Shown piece by piece: positions 1 through 12,682 of a DNA stretch of 64,000 nucleotides; positions within the stretch are counted from its first letter, which is position 1, and every line of letters starts with the position of its first letter. Below the pieces are notes generated by a model. It saw only the letters and a program-made list of their open reading frames with translations. It was not told where the DNA came from and ran no database searches. The position numbers and the translations under genes are program-made. The stretch covers positions 26,530,094 through 26,594,093 of the forward strand of contig CM055881.1 in NCBI GenBank assembly GCA_029582165.1, written 5' to 3'. This DNA comes from Portulaca oleracea. Taxonomy: Eukaryota; Streptophyta; Magnoliopsida; Caryophyllales; Portulacaceae.

Positions 1-3000
1 AAGCTTGATGCAGTAAAGTTTTCAGCTCAGTTATTCCTTGTTCATCACTCCCTGTGATTAAAAGGTCATCTACATAAACTAGTACAAATATATTCTTACT
101 CTCATTCCCTTTAACAAATAAAGAATAATCATTTTTTGATTGATTAAATCCAAGTTTATGAAAGAATTTACTTAGCTCAATATTCCACTGTCTTGAGGCC
201 TACTTCAAACCATAGAGTGATTTCTCCAACTTGCAAACTTGTCCCTCTTTGGCTCTTTCATACCCTTCTGGAGGAATCATATAAACATCTTCATCCAGAA
301 ACCCATGTAGAAAAGCATTGTTGATGTTTAATTGATACAAGGGCCAGTTCTTCATTGTAGCAACAGCAACAAAGACCCTTACTGTAGTTAGCTTGGCTAC
401 AGGAGAAAAAGTGTGTTTGTAGTCTTCATCTTTGATTTGTGCAAATCCTCTGATGACCAACCTAGCTTTATATCTCTCAATGCTCCCATCAGCTCTAAAT
501 TTCACTTTATACACCCATTTTGAAGTGAGTGCCTTCTTTCCAGGGGGCAGCTTTGTAAGAACCCAAGTAGCATTCTCTTCCAATGCTTGTATTTCTTCTT
601 TCATAACCTTTCTCCACTCACGTTCTTGGACAGCCTCTTTATAACTTGATGGTTCTGATACTTGCTTAGTAGCAATGAGAGATGTAACATAATCTGTTGA
701 ATAATGTTGAAAGTCTGACTTCTTAAACAAAGGGAAAGTTGTTTCTTTTATGCTTGAGAGAGTGTGAGACTGTGCTGAAGATCTTTTCTTTTCTGGCTGA
801 ATAAAATCCCTTAGCCAGTTAGGTTCACGTTTTTGCCTGCTAGACCTTCTCAAGTTGGTCTGAGTTTCAATGTTTCTGTTCTCAGCCTCTTTGTCTGTTT
901 TGTCACTATCTTATGTGTTGTTGTCTGAGTCAGAAGAGTGTTCTGCATCAGACAAATATAATACATTATTCTGACCTTCATGTGACAAAGATAAATCAGA
1001 TGGAAAATGTAAAAAAGGTGAGTCAGATGGATAATGTCTTTGACTGGTTTCCGCTTCTTGTGAAGGGTTATTGTCCACCAGGCCCTCTTGTGAGACTTGT
1101 GCACTATCCTTTGTCCTGTTGTTAGAATTAGATAAGGAGTTATCATCAGAAGAAAAGTCATGAAAGGCTGGAAGGTGAAAAATGTTTCGTTCTTGGCTCG
1201 AGGTGTCAGAGAATTCACATGCCATGTGATCAAGAGAGCCTTTAGCCTTTTGGAGCTTTTCTCTAAAAGGGAAGACTTTTTCTACAAAAACAACATCTCT
1301 ACTGTGAATGATTTTTCCATCTTCTAATTGATACAACTTATAACCTTTCATCCCAAAAGTATACCCAAGAAAGACACACTTGACAGCTCTATTTTCAAAT
1401 TTGTCATTTTCTCCTAACTTTACAGCAAAGCAAAGACAGCCTACTGCTCTTAATTCTCCAATATCTGGTTTGATATTATAAAGTCTTTCAAAAGGGCTTT
1501 TCCAATCTAAGTTTTTCATAGGTAGTTTATTAATGATATAGGTTGCAGCTAAGATATATTCCCCCCAAAAATATTTAGAAAAACCTGCTTGAAGTCTGAT
1601 GGCCCTAGCAGTGTCAAGAAGATGCCTGTGTTTTCTTTCCACTACCCCATTCTGTTGGGGTGTTCTTACCATTGACCTTTGATGAATGACACCTTTAGAT
1701 TCAAACAAGGAAACACAGCTATTCTGCACAAACTCGGTGCCATTATCAGATCTCACACATTTAACTTTTAACCCAAATTGGGTTTCTACCATATTCAAAA
1801 ACTTGCTGATGGCATTAAACACTTGTTTTTTTTGTCTTGCAAGAGTTGTGTCCAGGTACACCTGGTAAAATCATCAACTATTGTGATAAAGTATTTTGCT
1901 CCATTTATATTAGGAATTCTGTAGGGCCCCCATAGATCCACATGTATTAGATCAAAAGCTTGAGAAGTCTTTATACAACTTCTAGGAAAAGGTAATCTGT
2001 GTGATTTGGACAAAACACAAATTTCACAAAAGAAGTCTCCATTATTAGAAACATTACAACCCTCAATATGTTCCATTTTTTAAAGAGAAGTATGCCCTAA
2101 TCTAGTGTGCATAGTATGAAAGGAAATGTCAAGATGTTTTTTCTGTGATACAGCAGCAAAAGGATTGTGAGTAATATCTTGTTCTTTGATCTTGGATACC
2201 AATTTGTATAGACCTTGCTCTTCATTTGCAGTAGCCACAGTGGTTTTACTTAAAGGGTCCTGAAAGACACACTTGTTAGGCAGCAGAATAACATAGAGTT
2301 CTTGATCCTTAAGCAACTTAGTTACAGATAAAAGATTATATTTGAAATCTGGGATATATAAAACTTTGTGAAGTTTGATCTTGTCATCTAGTATAATTGT
2401 GCCAATCAGAGAACATTTCTTAATTAGTCCATCAGGCATGGTGACAGATATAGGATTACCAAGGTGTTGTATAGAGCTAAACAAAGAAAGATCATAGCTC
2501 ATGTGTTCACTAGCACCCGTGTCTATGATCCATACTGATTTTGAACAAACTTCAAGATTATGAATATGAGATTTTGAATTGATATTACTTGAGAAGTGGG
2601 GAATGTAACTATTGTTGGAGTTTCTTGATCCTTCTTGGTTGGTGGATGACTGTTCTTGCTCATTCTGCCTGTGGATTTCAGCAAAATGTGCTGAGTGTTG
2701 TTTCTTGTTCTGATCTAGGGCATTGTTTTGGTTCATCCTGTATACTTCTTGAGTAACTTGCTGAATGAACTTTGTGTCCACTCGAGGAGCTTGTTCCAAT
2801 CCACCACTCAGAGGATCATCTACTTCTTCAGAGATCACATTAGCTACCACTTTCTTTCCTTTTCTTTTATCAAACCATTCAGGATATCCAATGAGTTTGA
2901 AACATTGGTCTCCCTCATGTCCATGCTTCTGACGGTAAGTACAATATTTGTTTGCTTTATCTTTCTTGTAATCTTTTCTGGGAGGTCTAGTGTTAGAATT

Positions 3001-3849
3001 GGCAGCAAAGGCTTGGGCATTGTCAGAAGCATTATTAGAAAGGTTTGATGAATTTGTGGTGTTTTGCTTGGAGACAGATGCAACAAATTCTCCATTAGAA
3101 CCGATGCCTCCAGAGGCTATCTTTTGGCTTTCAGCCCTCTGGACTAAAGAGTAGGCTTTGTTAATGGTAGGAAGGGGATCCATTAACAAGATTTGGCTTC
3201 TTACACTATCAAAGTCATCATTAAGGTGCATTAAAAACTGAACTAGCCTCCTTCTTTGTTCCATTTCTAAAGAGACTTTGATGTGTGGGCAGGTTGAGGG
3301 GCAAGTGCATACAGGTACTTCAGACATCTCACTGAGTTCATCCCACAACTTCTTTAGCTTGGTGAAGTATACAGCCACTGTGTGCCTGCCTTGGAAGAGT
3401 TCTGATATATCTTTCTCCAACTGGAACAACAGTGGACCATTGCTTTGTCCAAATCTTTCTGTAAGTTCAATCCACAGTTCACGAGCTGTATTGACATAGA
3501 GGAAAGATTCTGAAAGATCATGGATCATGTTGTTCAACAACCAGCTGATGACCATATTGTCACACTTGTCCCATTGGCTGGACATGGATGCCTGGGTAGG
3601 TCTTACACACTCTCCTGTGATGAAGCCAACCTTTATTTTGGTTTTGAGGGCAATCTTGATGGCCCTCCCCCACTTTTGGAAATTGTTTCCATTAAATTTA
3701 ATGGAAACAATTTGCAAGCCACGGTGATCAGATCCTTGTAGATGAAGGGGATCATTGTTGTACTGATCTTCTTCTGTTTTGGTTCTTGGCTGATTAATGC
3801 TCGTGTCCCCACTACCACCTCCTGATGATGCTTCTCCCTCTTCTGCCAT
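1..3849 (-). pseudogene. Copia gag-pol polyprotein, broken
   Basis: Translation starts at 3849. Gag occupies about the first 330 residues, with a zinc knuckle near residue 303 whose second cysteine is Arg (CTYR instead of CxxC). The protease motif DTGAS is near residue 443, and the pre-integrase LGH motif comes just before a stop at 2080. Integrase continues in the same frame with VDLWGPY, then a frameshift in an A-rich tract near 1830 moves the rest, including SDNGTEF and the ERKH glutamate motif, to another frame that stops at 911. Reverse transcriptase (RYKARLV, SLYGLK) has a stop at 200 where the family has Gln. It then stays open to the window edge, with the catalytic YVDD near 62-80. 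Confidence 0.95.
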
Positions 3850-3961
3850 GGCTTCCTAATCTCAAAGAAATCTGCCTTTAACTTCTGAGAATGGGTCGAG
3901 GGATTCTCATATTAGTCTTGCAGCTCAGAGGAAGACAATGGTTCTCAAGCAAGGAAACCTC

Positions 3962-3973
3962 GCTCTGATATCA
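3962..3973 (-). other. Primer binding site (initiator tRNA-Met type)
   Basis: The minus strand reads TGATATCAGAGC directly after the LTR end. This is one base from the common plant PBS TGGTATCAGAGC, complementary to the 3' end of initiator tRNA-Met. It fixes the polarity of the element. Confidence 0.85.
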
Positions 3974-4238
3974 TGAGAACTTTTGAGAGAGAAAAGACTT
4001 ATTTGATATATTGTTTTCTGATACACAAAGACCCTAAGACCCTATAATTATTTATAGAAGGGAAAAACAAGAAAAGGAAACAAGAACTAAAACAAGATCA
4101 AAATAGATCTTGAAATAAATGAAAATGAGAAAAAATAAATATAGAAAATGCAACTAGGTTGTTAGCTACTACTACTGCTGCTGTTAGCTGCTATTACTGC
4201 TATTGTTTAGCTGCTGCTATTGCAATATATTCTTCACA
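3974..4238 (-). repeat. 5' LTR of the Copia element
   Basis: Read on the minus strand, this 265-bp segment begins TGTGAAGAAT and ends AAGTTCTCA, so it has the TG...CA ends of an LTR. It stops exactly where the primer binding site begins. It contains a run of GCT/GCA-rich triplets at about 4165-4225. The second LTR is outside the window, so the outer boundary rests on the TG end only. Confidence 0.8.
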
Positions 4239-5450
4239 AATACCGAGTATATTTTTCCATCAAATAATGAATGACTCATCTTGGTTTTAGCTAGCCACAT
4301 TATGATGTAATTCATATAATTGTGAAATAAGAATTTTTATGACACAAGAAAAAAGTAATTAAGACGTGAAATAAATTAAACTAGCATCCATCATATTCTT
4401 AAACTTGTTTATGATAGATAGATACTCCGTATATTATTAATCAAGTTTTATAATCATCCTGCATGTCAATCTTTTATAGTATTCACTTTTCTATTTTTTG
4501 ATCGATCCTACCAATTAATGAAATAGATTGATCCAAATCTAGTACCAAGAATTAATATATACACTTTGATCGATGCCACCAACTAATTAATAAGAATGGG
4601 TGTCTTTAATGTGACAATGCCAAAATGAAACTAGTAAATCCCTACAAATGTACGTGTATTTATGATTAGGGCTTGTGTCGTGGAATTTTGAGTTGAGAGT
4701 ACAGCTTATGTCAAAGTGGTACGTAGTATGGCTATGATAACGAGATGTAGGGAGTAACACTCCTGTATTATTATCATTATTTATTTATTTGTTTATCCTC
4801 TATTTAATGAGAGTTTTATGAGCCAAGGTCACAAGGTACAATGCTCTATTTCCTCCACGCGGTATTGGTTATGGGCATGGGCAGATATATATCATGGTTG
4901 GGGGTGCCGATGCATATCCCAAATTTAGAAAAAAATTTAAATAGTCTATTATATACTAGGAGAATATTATATATTTATATTGAGATGACATCTGTAATTC
5001 AAAATATAATAAGGGTATTCAATTTAATATAACCATCCAGTTATCTATAATAAAATTTAAACAACCAATTATATATTAAGAAAATTATTTCTTTAAAAAT
5101 ATATCTTATAATAATTATTATTAAATGGACACTACTAACTTTAATTTTTGTATCCTTCATTTATGAGCCTTAAGCCTTTCCTTTAATTTTTCTCTTTTTC
5201 AGTCTCGATCTCCTCTCTTACTTAAACCAAATTTAAGTGAAACAGAAAATTGTCTAGCCCATAGCTCGGAGTAGGAGTGAGTTCTTCTAAATTCGTAATC
5301 TTGAACCTGTTTAGAGCTGGTTAAATGAGTAGGTTTCATAATCTACACCGATCAAATATGTAAGGGTAAGGTTTCTAAAACAATAAACCTAAACCAGAAC
5401 CTAAAATCTTATTTCAATAAATTTTAGAAAAATTAAAAGTACATACGTTA
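4239..5450. other. AT-rich intergenic DNA without recognisable gene
   Basis: Reading frames here are short, stop-rich and without recognisable domains. The 63-codon frame near 4841 has no features. I see no structured repeat. Confidence 0.6.
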
Positions 5451-5459
5451 TTTTATAAA

Positions 5460-6026
5460 GAATTTTTGGATGCTAATATGTTGAACTTTTGGGTATTGGA
5501 CAATACTGCACTGCACTTTGACCTTAGACAATAATGCACTAAACTTTGAGGGGTGTTGGACAATAATGCACCCAAAAAAATTTCGACGGTGATTGGCTTG
5601 GTGGTGATCTTACGAGGCAGACCGAGAAGATGAATATGCTAAATAACATCTAAATTTATGACATATCAGCTAATCTACACAAGCAAAGGTGATTTTACAA
5701 TTACAACAACAATCTCTCAACGGAAACGCGTTTAAACAAATGTGATTTTATATTTTTTTTTTTACTCTTTTCAAAGTTGATTCTCTTTACTTATGTGTGT
5801 ATTAGCTATGTGTGCATTAGCTAACATGTCATAAATTAAAATATTTTTGGACCAATTCATTTCCTCCACCTGCTACGTAGGATCGCCACAAAGCTAAAAT
5901 CGTTCTGAATACATTATTGTTCAACACCCCTCAAAGTACAATGTATTATTGATCCAAGATCAAAGTTCATTTTAATGCATTATAGTCAAATACCAGAAAA
6001 ATTCAGTGTATTATTATCCAAAACCC
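5460..6026. mobile_element. Mutator-like MITE, 567 bp, 9-bp target duplication
   Basis: The two ends are long imperfect inverted repeats of roughly 150 bp: the left arm has GGGTATTGGACAATACTGCA and CTTTGAGGGGTGTTGGACAA, and the right arm carries their inverted counterparts. Perfect 9-bp direct repeats TTTTATAAA flank it at 5451-5459 and 6027-6035. Long TIRs plus a 9-bp duplication are the signature of the Mutator superfamily. There is no transposase, so it is non-autonomous. Confidence 0.88.
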
Positions 6027-6035
6027 TTTTATAAA

Positions 6036-7965
6036 CCAATTTTACATCAAAAAAATTGCTAGTTATTTGTTGTATGATTGTGTGAAGTTGTTGTACGTAC
6101 TTTATTTTTAAAAAAAATTAAAAGCACACATCTCTCACACACAAACACAAACATACACGTCTATCTCTAAGTCGGGTAATAATAAAAAAATAGATAATTA
6201 ACATGGAACCCTAACTGGAGTAATGGAATTCGATATAAGCTTAACTTGGAAATTAGCTGGGTGAGCTTGATTTAAACTTTTATTCGACCAAGTTGAGGTC
6301 CAGGTTGATTGGTTTGGCTCATTTGGAGGCTAGTAATGATACGCCCAGGATGTCACTCATTGTATTTGTAGTCTCCCCCTCGGCTGTTTGTCTAAGCATA
6401 TATGGTAGGGAGTAAGCAAGCACCTCTGGCCTGTAGTTATCCCACGGGCCATGTTACTTTTTTTAATTGTCTACTAGTATTATATTATTGGGGTTTAGAG
6501 TTGGTCAAATTAATAGACTGATTTGATAGGTGTTAAATTCATTGGACTCACACGAATGGATTTGCCAGCTTAAATTGATGTTATCTTCTATTCAATTCAT
6601 CAAAATTGAATAATGACCAAAAATAAATTTCTAGTCAATTGCTTGGTTTGTAGTTTGCCTTACCAACCCCCAACTTTGCCTTTCAAATTGGTTACCCATT
6701 TGTACATCCCCCTTCTTCACCTACGTCTTATTTATTTCCTTAGTTCTCATTTATTGCACTCGTTTATTCATATGCATACTTACAAGCCAAGTGTCATATA
6801 TATATATATACACACACATTATAATGACTTTATTTTTTGGTGCTCAACTTATAAAAAACTGAAAAGTTCGTAATACAAAGTAAATATAGATATGCATAAA
6901 ATAATAAACGACAAAGCAAAACACAAAAACAATAAAAACAAACAACCAACTAAAATGAAATAATGCTAACACTAAAGAACCGCTCTCAAAGTATTGATTT
7001 TATCCAAAAATACAATATCACACTTTAAAAGAGAACCATCCATCAAGTGTTCTATTATTTTGTACATTCTTCTTAAAGTGTTCCATAACTTCAACTTGAT
7101 CAGCAAGAATCAACATACCTATATCACAACTAATTATCATGGCACTACATGCTATCTCTGCATCGTATCATCTAGACTTCCAACATCCGAGATTTCTGTT
7201 GCAATTCATCCCTCCATCACAATTGGACATGCACAATTGATCATTGGTACGTATTCGTGTCTTCTCTAGGAATTCCATTATTGGAGGATTTGACAGTTGA
7301 TTTAGTTCTTCGGGTTTATTTTCTAACCAATCGCCATTTCATTTTCAACAATGCTTTCTCATTATTTTTTCTTCTACTTTTTCGTATATTGATAGATCCA
7401 AATTAGATTGAATAGAAGTAGAATCATTCTCCATATTGCATGTAATGACCCTAGGATGACTCAAACCAACATAGTTTGCGTTGGAGATGGTTCTATTAGA
7501 GTCCAATGAGTACAAGAAGTCATCGTCATGGGATTGTTTATACGAGTATTAACCACAGTCCTAGGAATACAACGACTTTGTATGATAGCTCCTAAACTTG
7601 CATTTAACTTCGTAATGGAGAATAGAGTCCACTTAACATTATTATTCTTATGTAAGGCTAATGTAGTTAATTTCTTATGAAGTGTGAATCCTTCGACCAT
7701 AATAATGTGTTTTTAATAAGATAAAAAAATGATTAAAACGATGATCTGTGCAATCGAACAAAAAAAATCTTATTGAGACGAATTAAAAATATAACTCCAA
7801 AATATTGCAATAGATATGTTATATACATGTTTTGCTTCTTTGTAGGTATGTTGGATGATCACATTTTCAAAATTGAATAAAAGATATTGTATATTTAGTA
7901 TAATGTGCGGATTCTTGGTGATGTTAGCTCCATAAACAAAATAAAGAAATATGGAATGTCCAATA
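6036..7965. other. AT-rich intergenic DNA with a faint coding-like stretch
   Basis: No intact gene is seen. On the minus strand, about 7000-7700 gives a protein-like reading in pieces (for example SNLDLSIYEKV and ILADQVEVMEHFKKN), interrupted by stops and frame changes, so it may be a decayed gene or transposon. I cannot assign a family. A short TA run lies at about 6797-6811 and a CA-rich stretch at about 6125-6165. Confidence 0.45.
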
Positions 7966-8823
7966 AAAAATTATTCAGAGGTACTCCAATATTTGGAGAA
8001 ACTATTTTATGGTACCCCAACTTTTCAAAACTTATTTCGAAGTACCCTTAACTTTTGGGTTAGTAATTATTAGGTGTTTTTCCGTCCATCAATTTTGTCA
8101 AGTCCTCGAAACACCCTTATTATTCTTCTTCTCCCCTTCTTTTCTATCTCCATTAATGGAGCTCAAAAGCAATTTTTTTTTTCTGAACTCATTTTTTCCC
8201 ATTACAAAATTAAAACTTCCTCATTACTACTCTGAACATTATTGAAGGGCAGTGTTGATTCCCACCACCTTTTCACTCGTCACCTACACCATATGACACC
8301 CTTCGAGAACCTTCTGAAAGTTGTTGCCCGCTTAGAGTTGAGGAAGGTCGAGAGCTGGTTATCGTGGGTGTCGGTGAAGCTGAGCTTTGTGGCAGTGGGG
8401 ATGTTGTTGGCGGGGAATTGGATTTGTGCTACGGACGCCGCCATGGTTGTACGGTTGTTAGGTGTTGCTTGGTAATGGATGATTTGAATTAACGGATTGT
8501 GAATAAAGTAGATTGATCACTTGATGCAAGTGCAAGGTCAAGGCTAAATCTACAACCTAGAACGTTGCCCATCTACATTGCTCATAATGGTAATGGAGAA
8601 GTTTTTAATTTTGGTATGGAAAAAAGGAGTTCAGAAAAAATTTTGCTTTTGACCTCCATTAATGGAGAGGATGAAGAATGGAAGAATAAAGGTATTTCGG
8701 TCACTTAACAAAATTAATGGCTAAAAAGCCGCCTAATAATTACTAACCCAAAAATTAAGGGTGCCACGAAATAAGTTTTAAAAATTTAGGGTACCAAAAA
8801 ATAGTTACCTCTGAGTAATTTTT
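7966..8823. mobile_element. Long-TIR transposon (Mutator-like?) carrying a gene fragment
   Basis: The left and right ends are inverted copies for roughly 250-300 bp. Both contain AAAAATTAYTCAGAGGTA, CAAAACTTATTTCG-like and TTTTGGGTTAGTAATTATTA segments in opposite orientation, including the CTCCATTAATGGAG motif. Long TIRs and low-copy, GC-richer internal DNA (about 8240-8580) suggest a Pack-MULE-like element. I could not find a matching target duplication, so the superfamily is inferred. Confidence 0.7.
8280..8444 (-). pseudogene. Captured exon-like fragment with transit-peptide-like composition
   Basis: Inside the long-TIR element a 54-codon minus-strand frame begins MAASVAQIQF and is rich in Ser, Thr, Ala and basic residues with few acidic ones, the look of a plant N-terminal organelle transit peptide. 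A GT that could serve as a splice donor follows the RRFSKG residues, after which the frame soon stops. This is what a captured first exon would look like. I do not recognise the parent gene, and a chance frame is possible. Confidence 0.4.
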
Positions 8824-9315
8824 GTAATGTTAAAGATTTAATACATCACTAATGTGGAAGAATCAAAATTCAAGGGGGAAAAACTCATGGAGTGATACAC
8901 TATCAAAAGATTACAATTTTATTTTATTTTTTTAAGAAATACAATTGATCTCTCATATGGCACAAACATTAATCGATTGAACTCACCCACCATAACATCA
9001 TCCTTGACAGCCAAGCTTTAAATAATAAGGTTAATATCATAGCATATGTTTGTACACGAAAAATCCTGGCAAAAACCTTGTTGTGCACTTAAAGATAGTT
9101 GACACTGTCATTTCAGGAAACACGGGCATCTGTGCCACTGCATTGAGACTTTGTGGACTTTTGAAGGCAGAATATGCCCATTCCTAGGAACACAGCCTAC
9201 CCCTATCGCCTGGCACAATCGTGTCACTCGACTCCAACAACTGATGTCTATGGCTCCACAACCCTCTTCGTTGTCTCTTTACTACGACGCCTTTGCTAAT
9301 GCCTTATTAGGTTAA
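8824..9315. other. Intergenic, no gene recognised
   Basis: Unassigned sequence. It includes one GGCACAATCGTGTC segment near 9210 that resembles the CACGATCGTG motif cluster at 18.97-19.31 kb, so it may belong to related repeat DNA. Confidence 0.4.
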
Positions 9316-10695
9316 ATTTGTTGGGTTTTACCGGGTAGGCCAATTTCCTAACTAGGCCCCAAGATTAAAGCGAAGTAAATCCTACCCCTTCGGATTTCCT
9401 AATCTACCCACAAAAATACATAAATGAAAGAAACAGATAGCATAGGCTTAGTACATACCTTAGGTCTGTCAAAACGATAAGCCTCAGTCGGCCTTGAACT
9501 CTTGAATACGTCTCTTCATGATGGACTCCATGTCAAAAGTTTCCAAGAAAGGAAATCTCCACAAAGGTCAACGCAACGCTCAAAAGACGCGGCTACTCAA
9601 CCGCTTGATCTCGATCCAATCGAGATAGGATTATTATCTGAGCATATAGAATACAATGGCCAAAGGGCTTGAGGGAAGAACCTCGAGGAATCACCCTCGA
9701 AGTCCTAAAATCGGGACTTCTTTCACAAAGGAGATGTACTTACTCTGATTTCCCAAAAGAACTCTCAAAGGAGTGATATAGAACTCAATGGCTTGTGGAA
9801 TGAATCATTTTGAGGCATCCTTCCCCTCCCCTATTTATAGGAATATATGGCTTGGGGAAGGGGTCAAAAATCGATGTGGGATATATAGTCTAGGTTACCA
9901 CGGACCATGGTGATAACCAGAATCAAATTCTGGTGATACTGAGGCTGCTACGAATCATAACAGACATGCACAATACATGGTAGGCTAGTTTTCATCAAAA
10001 CATGCATTTCACGCTCCCCAGGATCAATACCATATTGTTCCAGACTATAAAGACAACTCATTGTCTTAAGGCACTGTCTTGTGTGAACCTGTGTGACCAA
10101 ATAATACAGTTTATGATCAAACCATTTGATTATTGATTATAGAGGTGTCTAGCAAGACATATAATTACCGAATCATCTTAGCTAAAACACTCGAATGAAA
10201 ATGAACATTATTAGGACATTCTTAATAATCTCTCATTTGTCCAATAAGTGTTCAATATACTAAATTCCCTTGTATCTTAATGTCTCTAATTCGGATAAGG
10301 TAAGCTGATGTCATCCTTGTTGAGTCCGAATGTTTCTCGACCTTTGAGCCAGACTTTCAAACTGGATGATCAACTATTGATCCATCTAAGCCTGAAGAGG
10401 TATCTTTGTCTAAGCTTGTCGCGTGGCCAGTAAGAAACTTCCTCATCCAAGAAGGAGGCCAATGTCGTCTCGTTCAACTATAAATCATTGCATGAACCAA
10501 AGCAACCCAGACGTCGCCCATATCACCTCCTTTTACAAAAGGCTTTATACGCATTCCAAAGTTACATTGAATAATGCAAGAAATGTAAGAGAACTCAGGA
10601 TTTAGGAATTTCATTGAATTTAGCATAAGCTTTCATGACAATCATAACTTAAAGTGCTTCCACCGCAAATTAGTCTGTAAGTGGTTTTTCAAATC
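9316..10695 (-). repeat. Left part of an older LTR-like repeat, split by the Gypsy insertion
   Basis: On the minus strand the segment ends in ACCCAACA, an LTR-like CA end, and carries a TATA-type motif (CCTATAAATAGG) near 9828-9842. It continues at 17816 after removal of the 10696-17815 Gypsy element and one copy of its AAATC duplication. No coding domain is visible. LTR identity rests on the TATA motif and terminal CA; the other end is not resolved. Confidence 0.5.
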
Positions 10696-11592
10696 TGGAG
10701 CATGGACGATGCGGAAGCCTAGGGTCTAAACAAACATGTGGATGATGGAAATCCACCCATAGAACTCATAAACACTATGAACCAATTTTTAGGGTTTTAT
10801 GATCAATGGAGATAAACATGAAATTAAAAGATATGGACAATTCTAAAGAGAGAAATCTCACCAAATTGAACTTAGATGTTCAAACACTTGCACAAGGATC
10901 TCCCACATGCAAAGAGTATTGAATCACACAAGAAATCTCACAAAGAGTGTAGGATAACCACCCACTCACAAAGAAGAGAATTCACCATGCAACTTCCACC
11001 CAAAGGATTAGCTTCATTGATTAGGGTTTGAAAACCCACAATTACAACACTCTCCAATTGAGAGGATTTTTCTTCAGTCTAGCTCCTAAACATTCATCAT
11101 CAAAAATTATCTTGAAAAACAAGCTAAAGGGGTATTTATACTAATGGGGGGTAAAACAGTAAAACATAACATTTAATACCAAAGACATGCGAAGGCAGCA
11201 GCTGAACAGGGGGGTCACGGGTGCCACGAGATTTGTCACGGGCGCGACGGAAATCAGGCACAGCAGCGTCTTCCGGGCAGAATAATGACTCGGGCGAGTC
11301 ACAAGACGACTCGGCACTCGGCAATTGCTCTTCAAATGCACATAACTTCTTCATCCGGACTCCGTTTTAGGCCCATAAGATATCGATGGAAGCTCTCGGT
11401 GTGTACTTTGAGACCCATCGGAATTATATTGAATGAGTTATGATCAAAAGCATGAAGGCATGCACATTTCTAGCCTTTGAACGCCTTCACCGCCTTGTGT
11501 TTATTCTTGTCGATGTTTCCCAAGCCCCTTAGAAGGCTCGGGAATGGTCTGATAGAGATGAACCAAAAGTGAACCGATCCCCATACGGTTCA
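10696..11592 (-). repeat. 3' LTR of the Gypsy element
   Basis: This 897-bp copy starts TGGAGCATGGACGATGCGG and ends CCATACGGTTCA in plus reading. A purine-rich tract (GAAGAAGGGGAGTA on the minus strand) directly precedes it in element orientation, as expected of the polypurine tract before a 3' LTR. Confidence 0.9.
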
Positions 11593-11727
11593 TACTCCCC
11601 TTCTTCGAAAAGAGTTGCCCTCAACTCTTGGGGGTTTAAAATTAACCGCATACCCGTGCAAACCCAAAAGTTTGTACTCCAACAATCGAAGTAGAGTGAC
11701 GCTCATCAACCCGTCCTTCTCAAAAAT

Positions 11728-12579
11728 TTAGCAATTCCGGCGGGAAGGAGGGGCCAAGTAAACATCATGAAGGACCCGAACACGTCTAGCACCCATCAAC
11801 TTGTTGAAAGCAACAAGGAATTCGTCACATGAGAGTTCGGGGTCAAGGCTAATGAAAACAACCTTTTCCTCGTTCAATCTCGATGTGGAAATAATGGAGC
11901 TCGGGGGATTTTTCAAGGATGTGTCCTCATGTAACTCAACTCTATGGTGAGGCTCGGGAGTGATTGAGCATGACTCAACACTTGGAAACTCTATGCGGAG
12001 CTCGGTAGGAGTTGTGGGCAAGGGTGAGGGACAAGGGAGGGAGGTTGGAAATTTTTGTGGAGCTAAGGATCGCTCAACCTCACTAGGGCCGCTTCTTCGC
12101 AAAAGTAAAACCCAATGTGGGTTTCCTTTTCTCAAAGCACTCTCATCCCGTGTTTCACTCTTTTGGAGATCTCTCTTCTCACTTCCCACCCCAGCTTTTG
12201 GTGTATCAGTTTCGAAAGGAAATAAAGGAGTGAGTTTAAGTTTCTTTTCTCCCATACGGATAGTGTAAGTGTTCTTCCTACCGTCATGGATAGCATGCCG
12301 ATCAAATTGCCAAGGTCTACCAAGTAGTAAATGGCAAGCATCCATGGGGACAACATCACAAAGAACACTATCCTCATAAGGCCAAGTGGAGAAAGAAACC
12401 AAGACTTGTTGGGTTACCTCGAAGTCGTTGCCATCTTTTAGCCCTTGCAAGCTATACGGTTGAGGATGAGCCGTGACCGGCAATTGGAGTTTCTCAACCA
12501 TGTATGTAGAGGCCAAGTTGGTGCAACTCCCACTGTCGATGATGACGTTGGCTACCTTCTCACCGATGGTGAACCGAGT
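11728..12579 (-). pseudogene. Gypsy retropepsin-like protease region
   Basis: The frame contains IIDSGSCTNLAS, the aspartic protease active-site motif, followed by the LLGRPW motif typical of Gypsy retropepsins. It opens just after an in-frame TAA (12580-12582) that interrupts the RENIF...TRFTIG segment normally joining gag to protease. After the protease about 150 residues of low-complexity linker lead to a stop, with no polymerase downstream. The catalytic Asp is present, but the frame lacks its own start. Confidence 0.85.
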
Positions 12580-12682
12580 TTAGAAGATATTCTCTCGTTG
12601 AGAGTTATCCCGAGAATCCTTGGTCAAGATAACGGATCGCCTAGGATTCGAACTCTCCCCTTCTTGCGCACGAACCTCAACA

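Larger units (their letters stand above)
1..4238 (-). mobile_element. Ty1/Copia LTR retrotransposon, cut by the window edge
   Basis: An LTR (3974-4238), an adjacent tRNA-Met-type primer binding site and a gag-pol reading region in the order gag, protease, integrase, reverse transcriptase identify a Copia element on the minus strand. Integrase before reverse transcriptase is the Copia order. The right-hand copy is the 5' LTR; the 3' LTR and the RNase H part lie beyond position 1, so the target duplication cannot be checked. Three in-frame stops and one frameshift in pol make it non-autonomous, although the domains are still easy to read, so decay is fairly recent. Confidence 0.95.
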
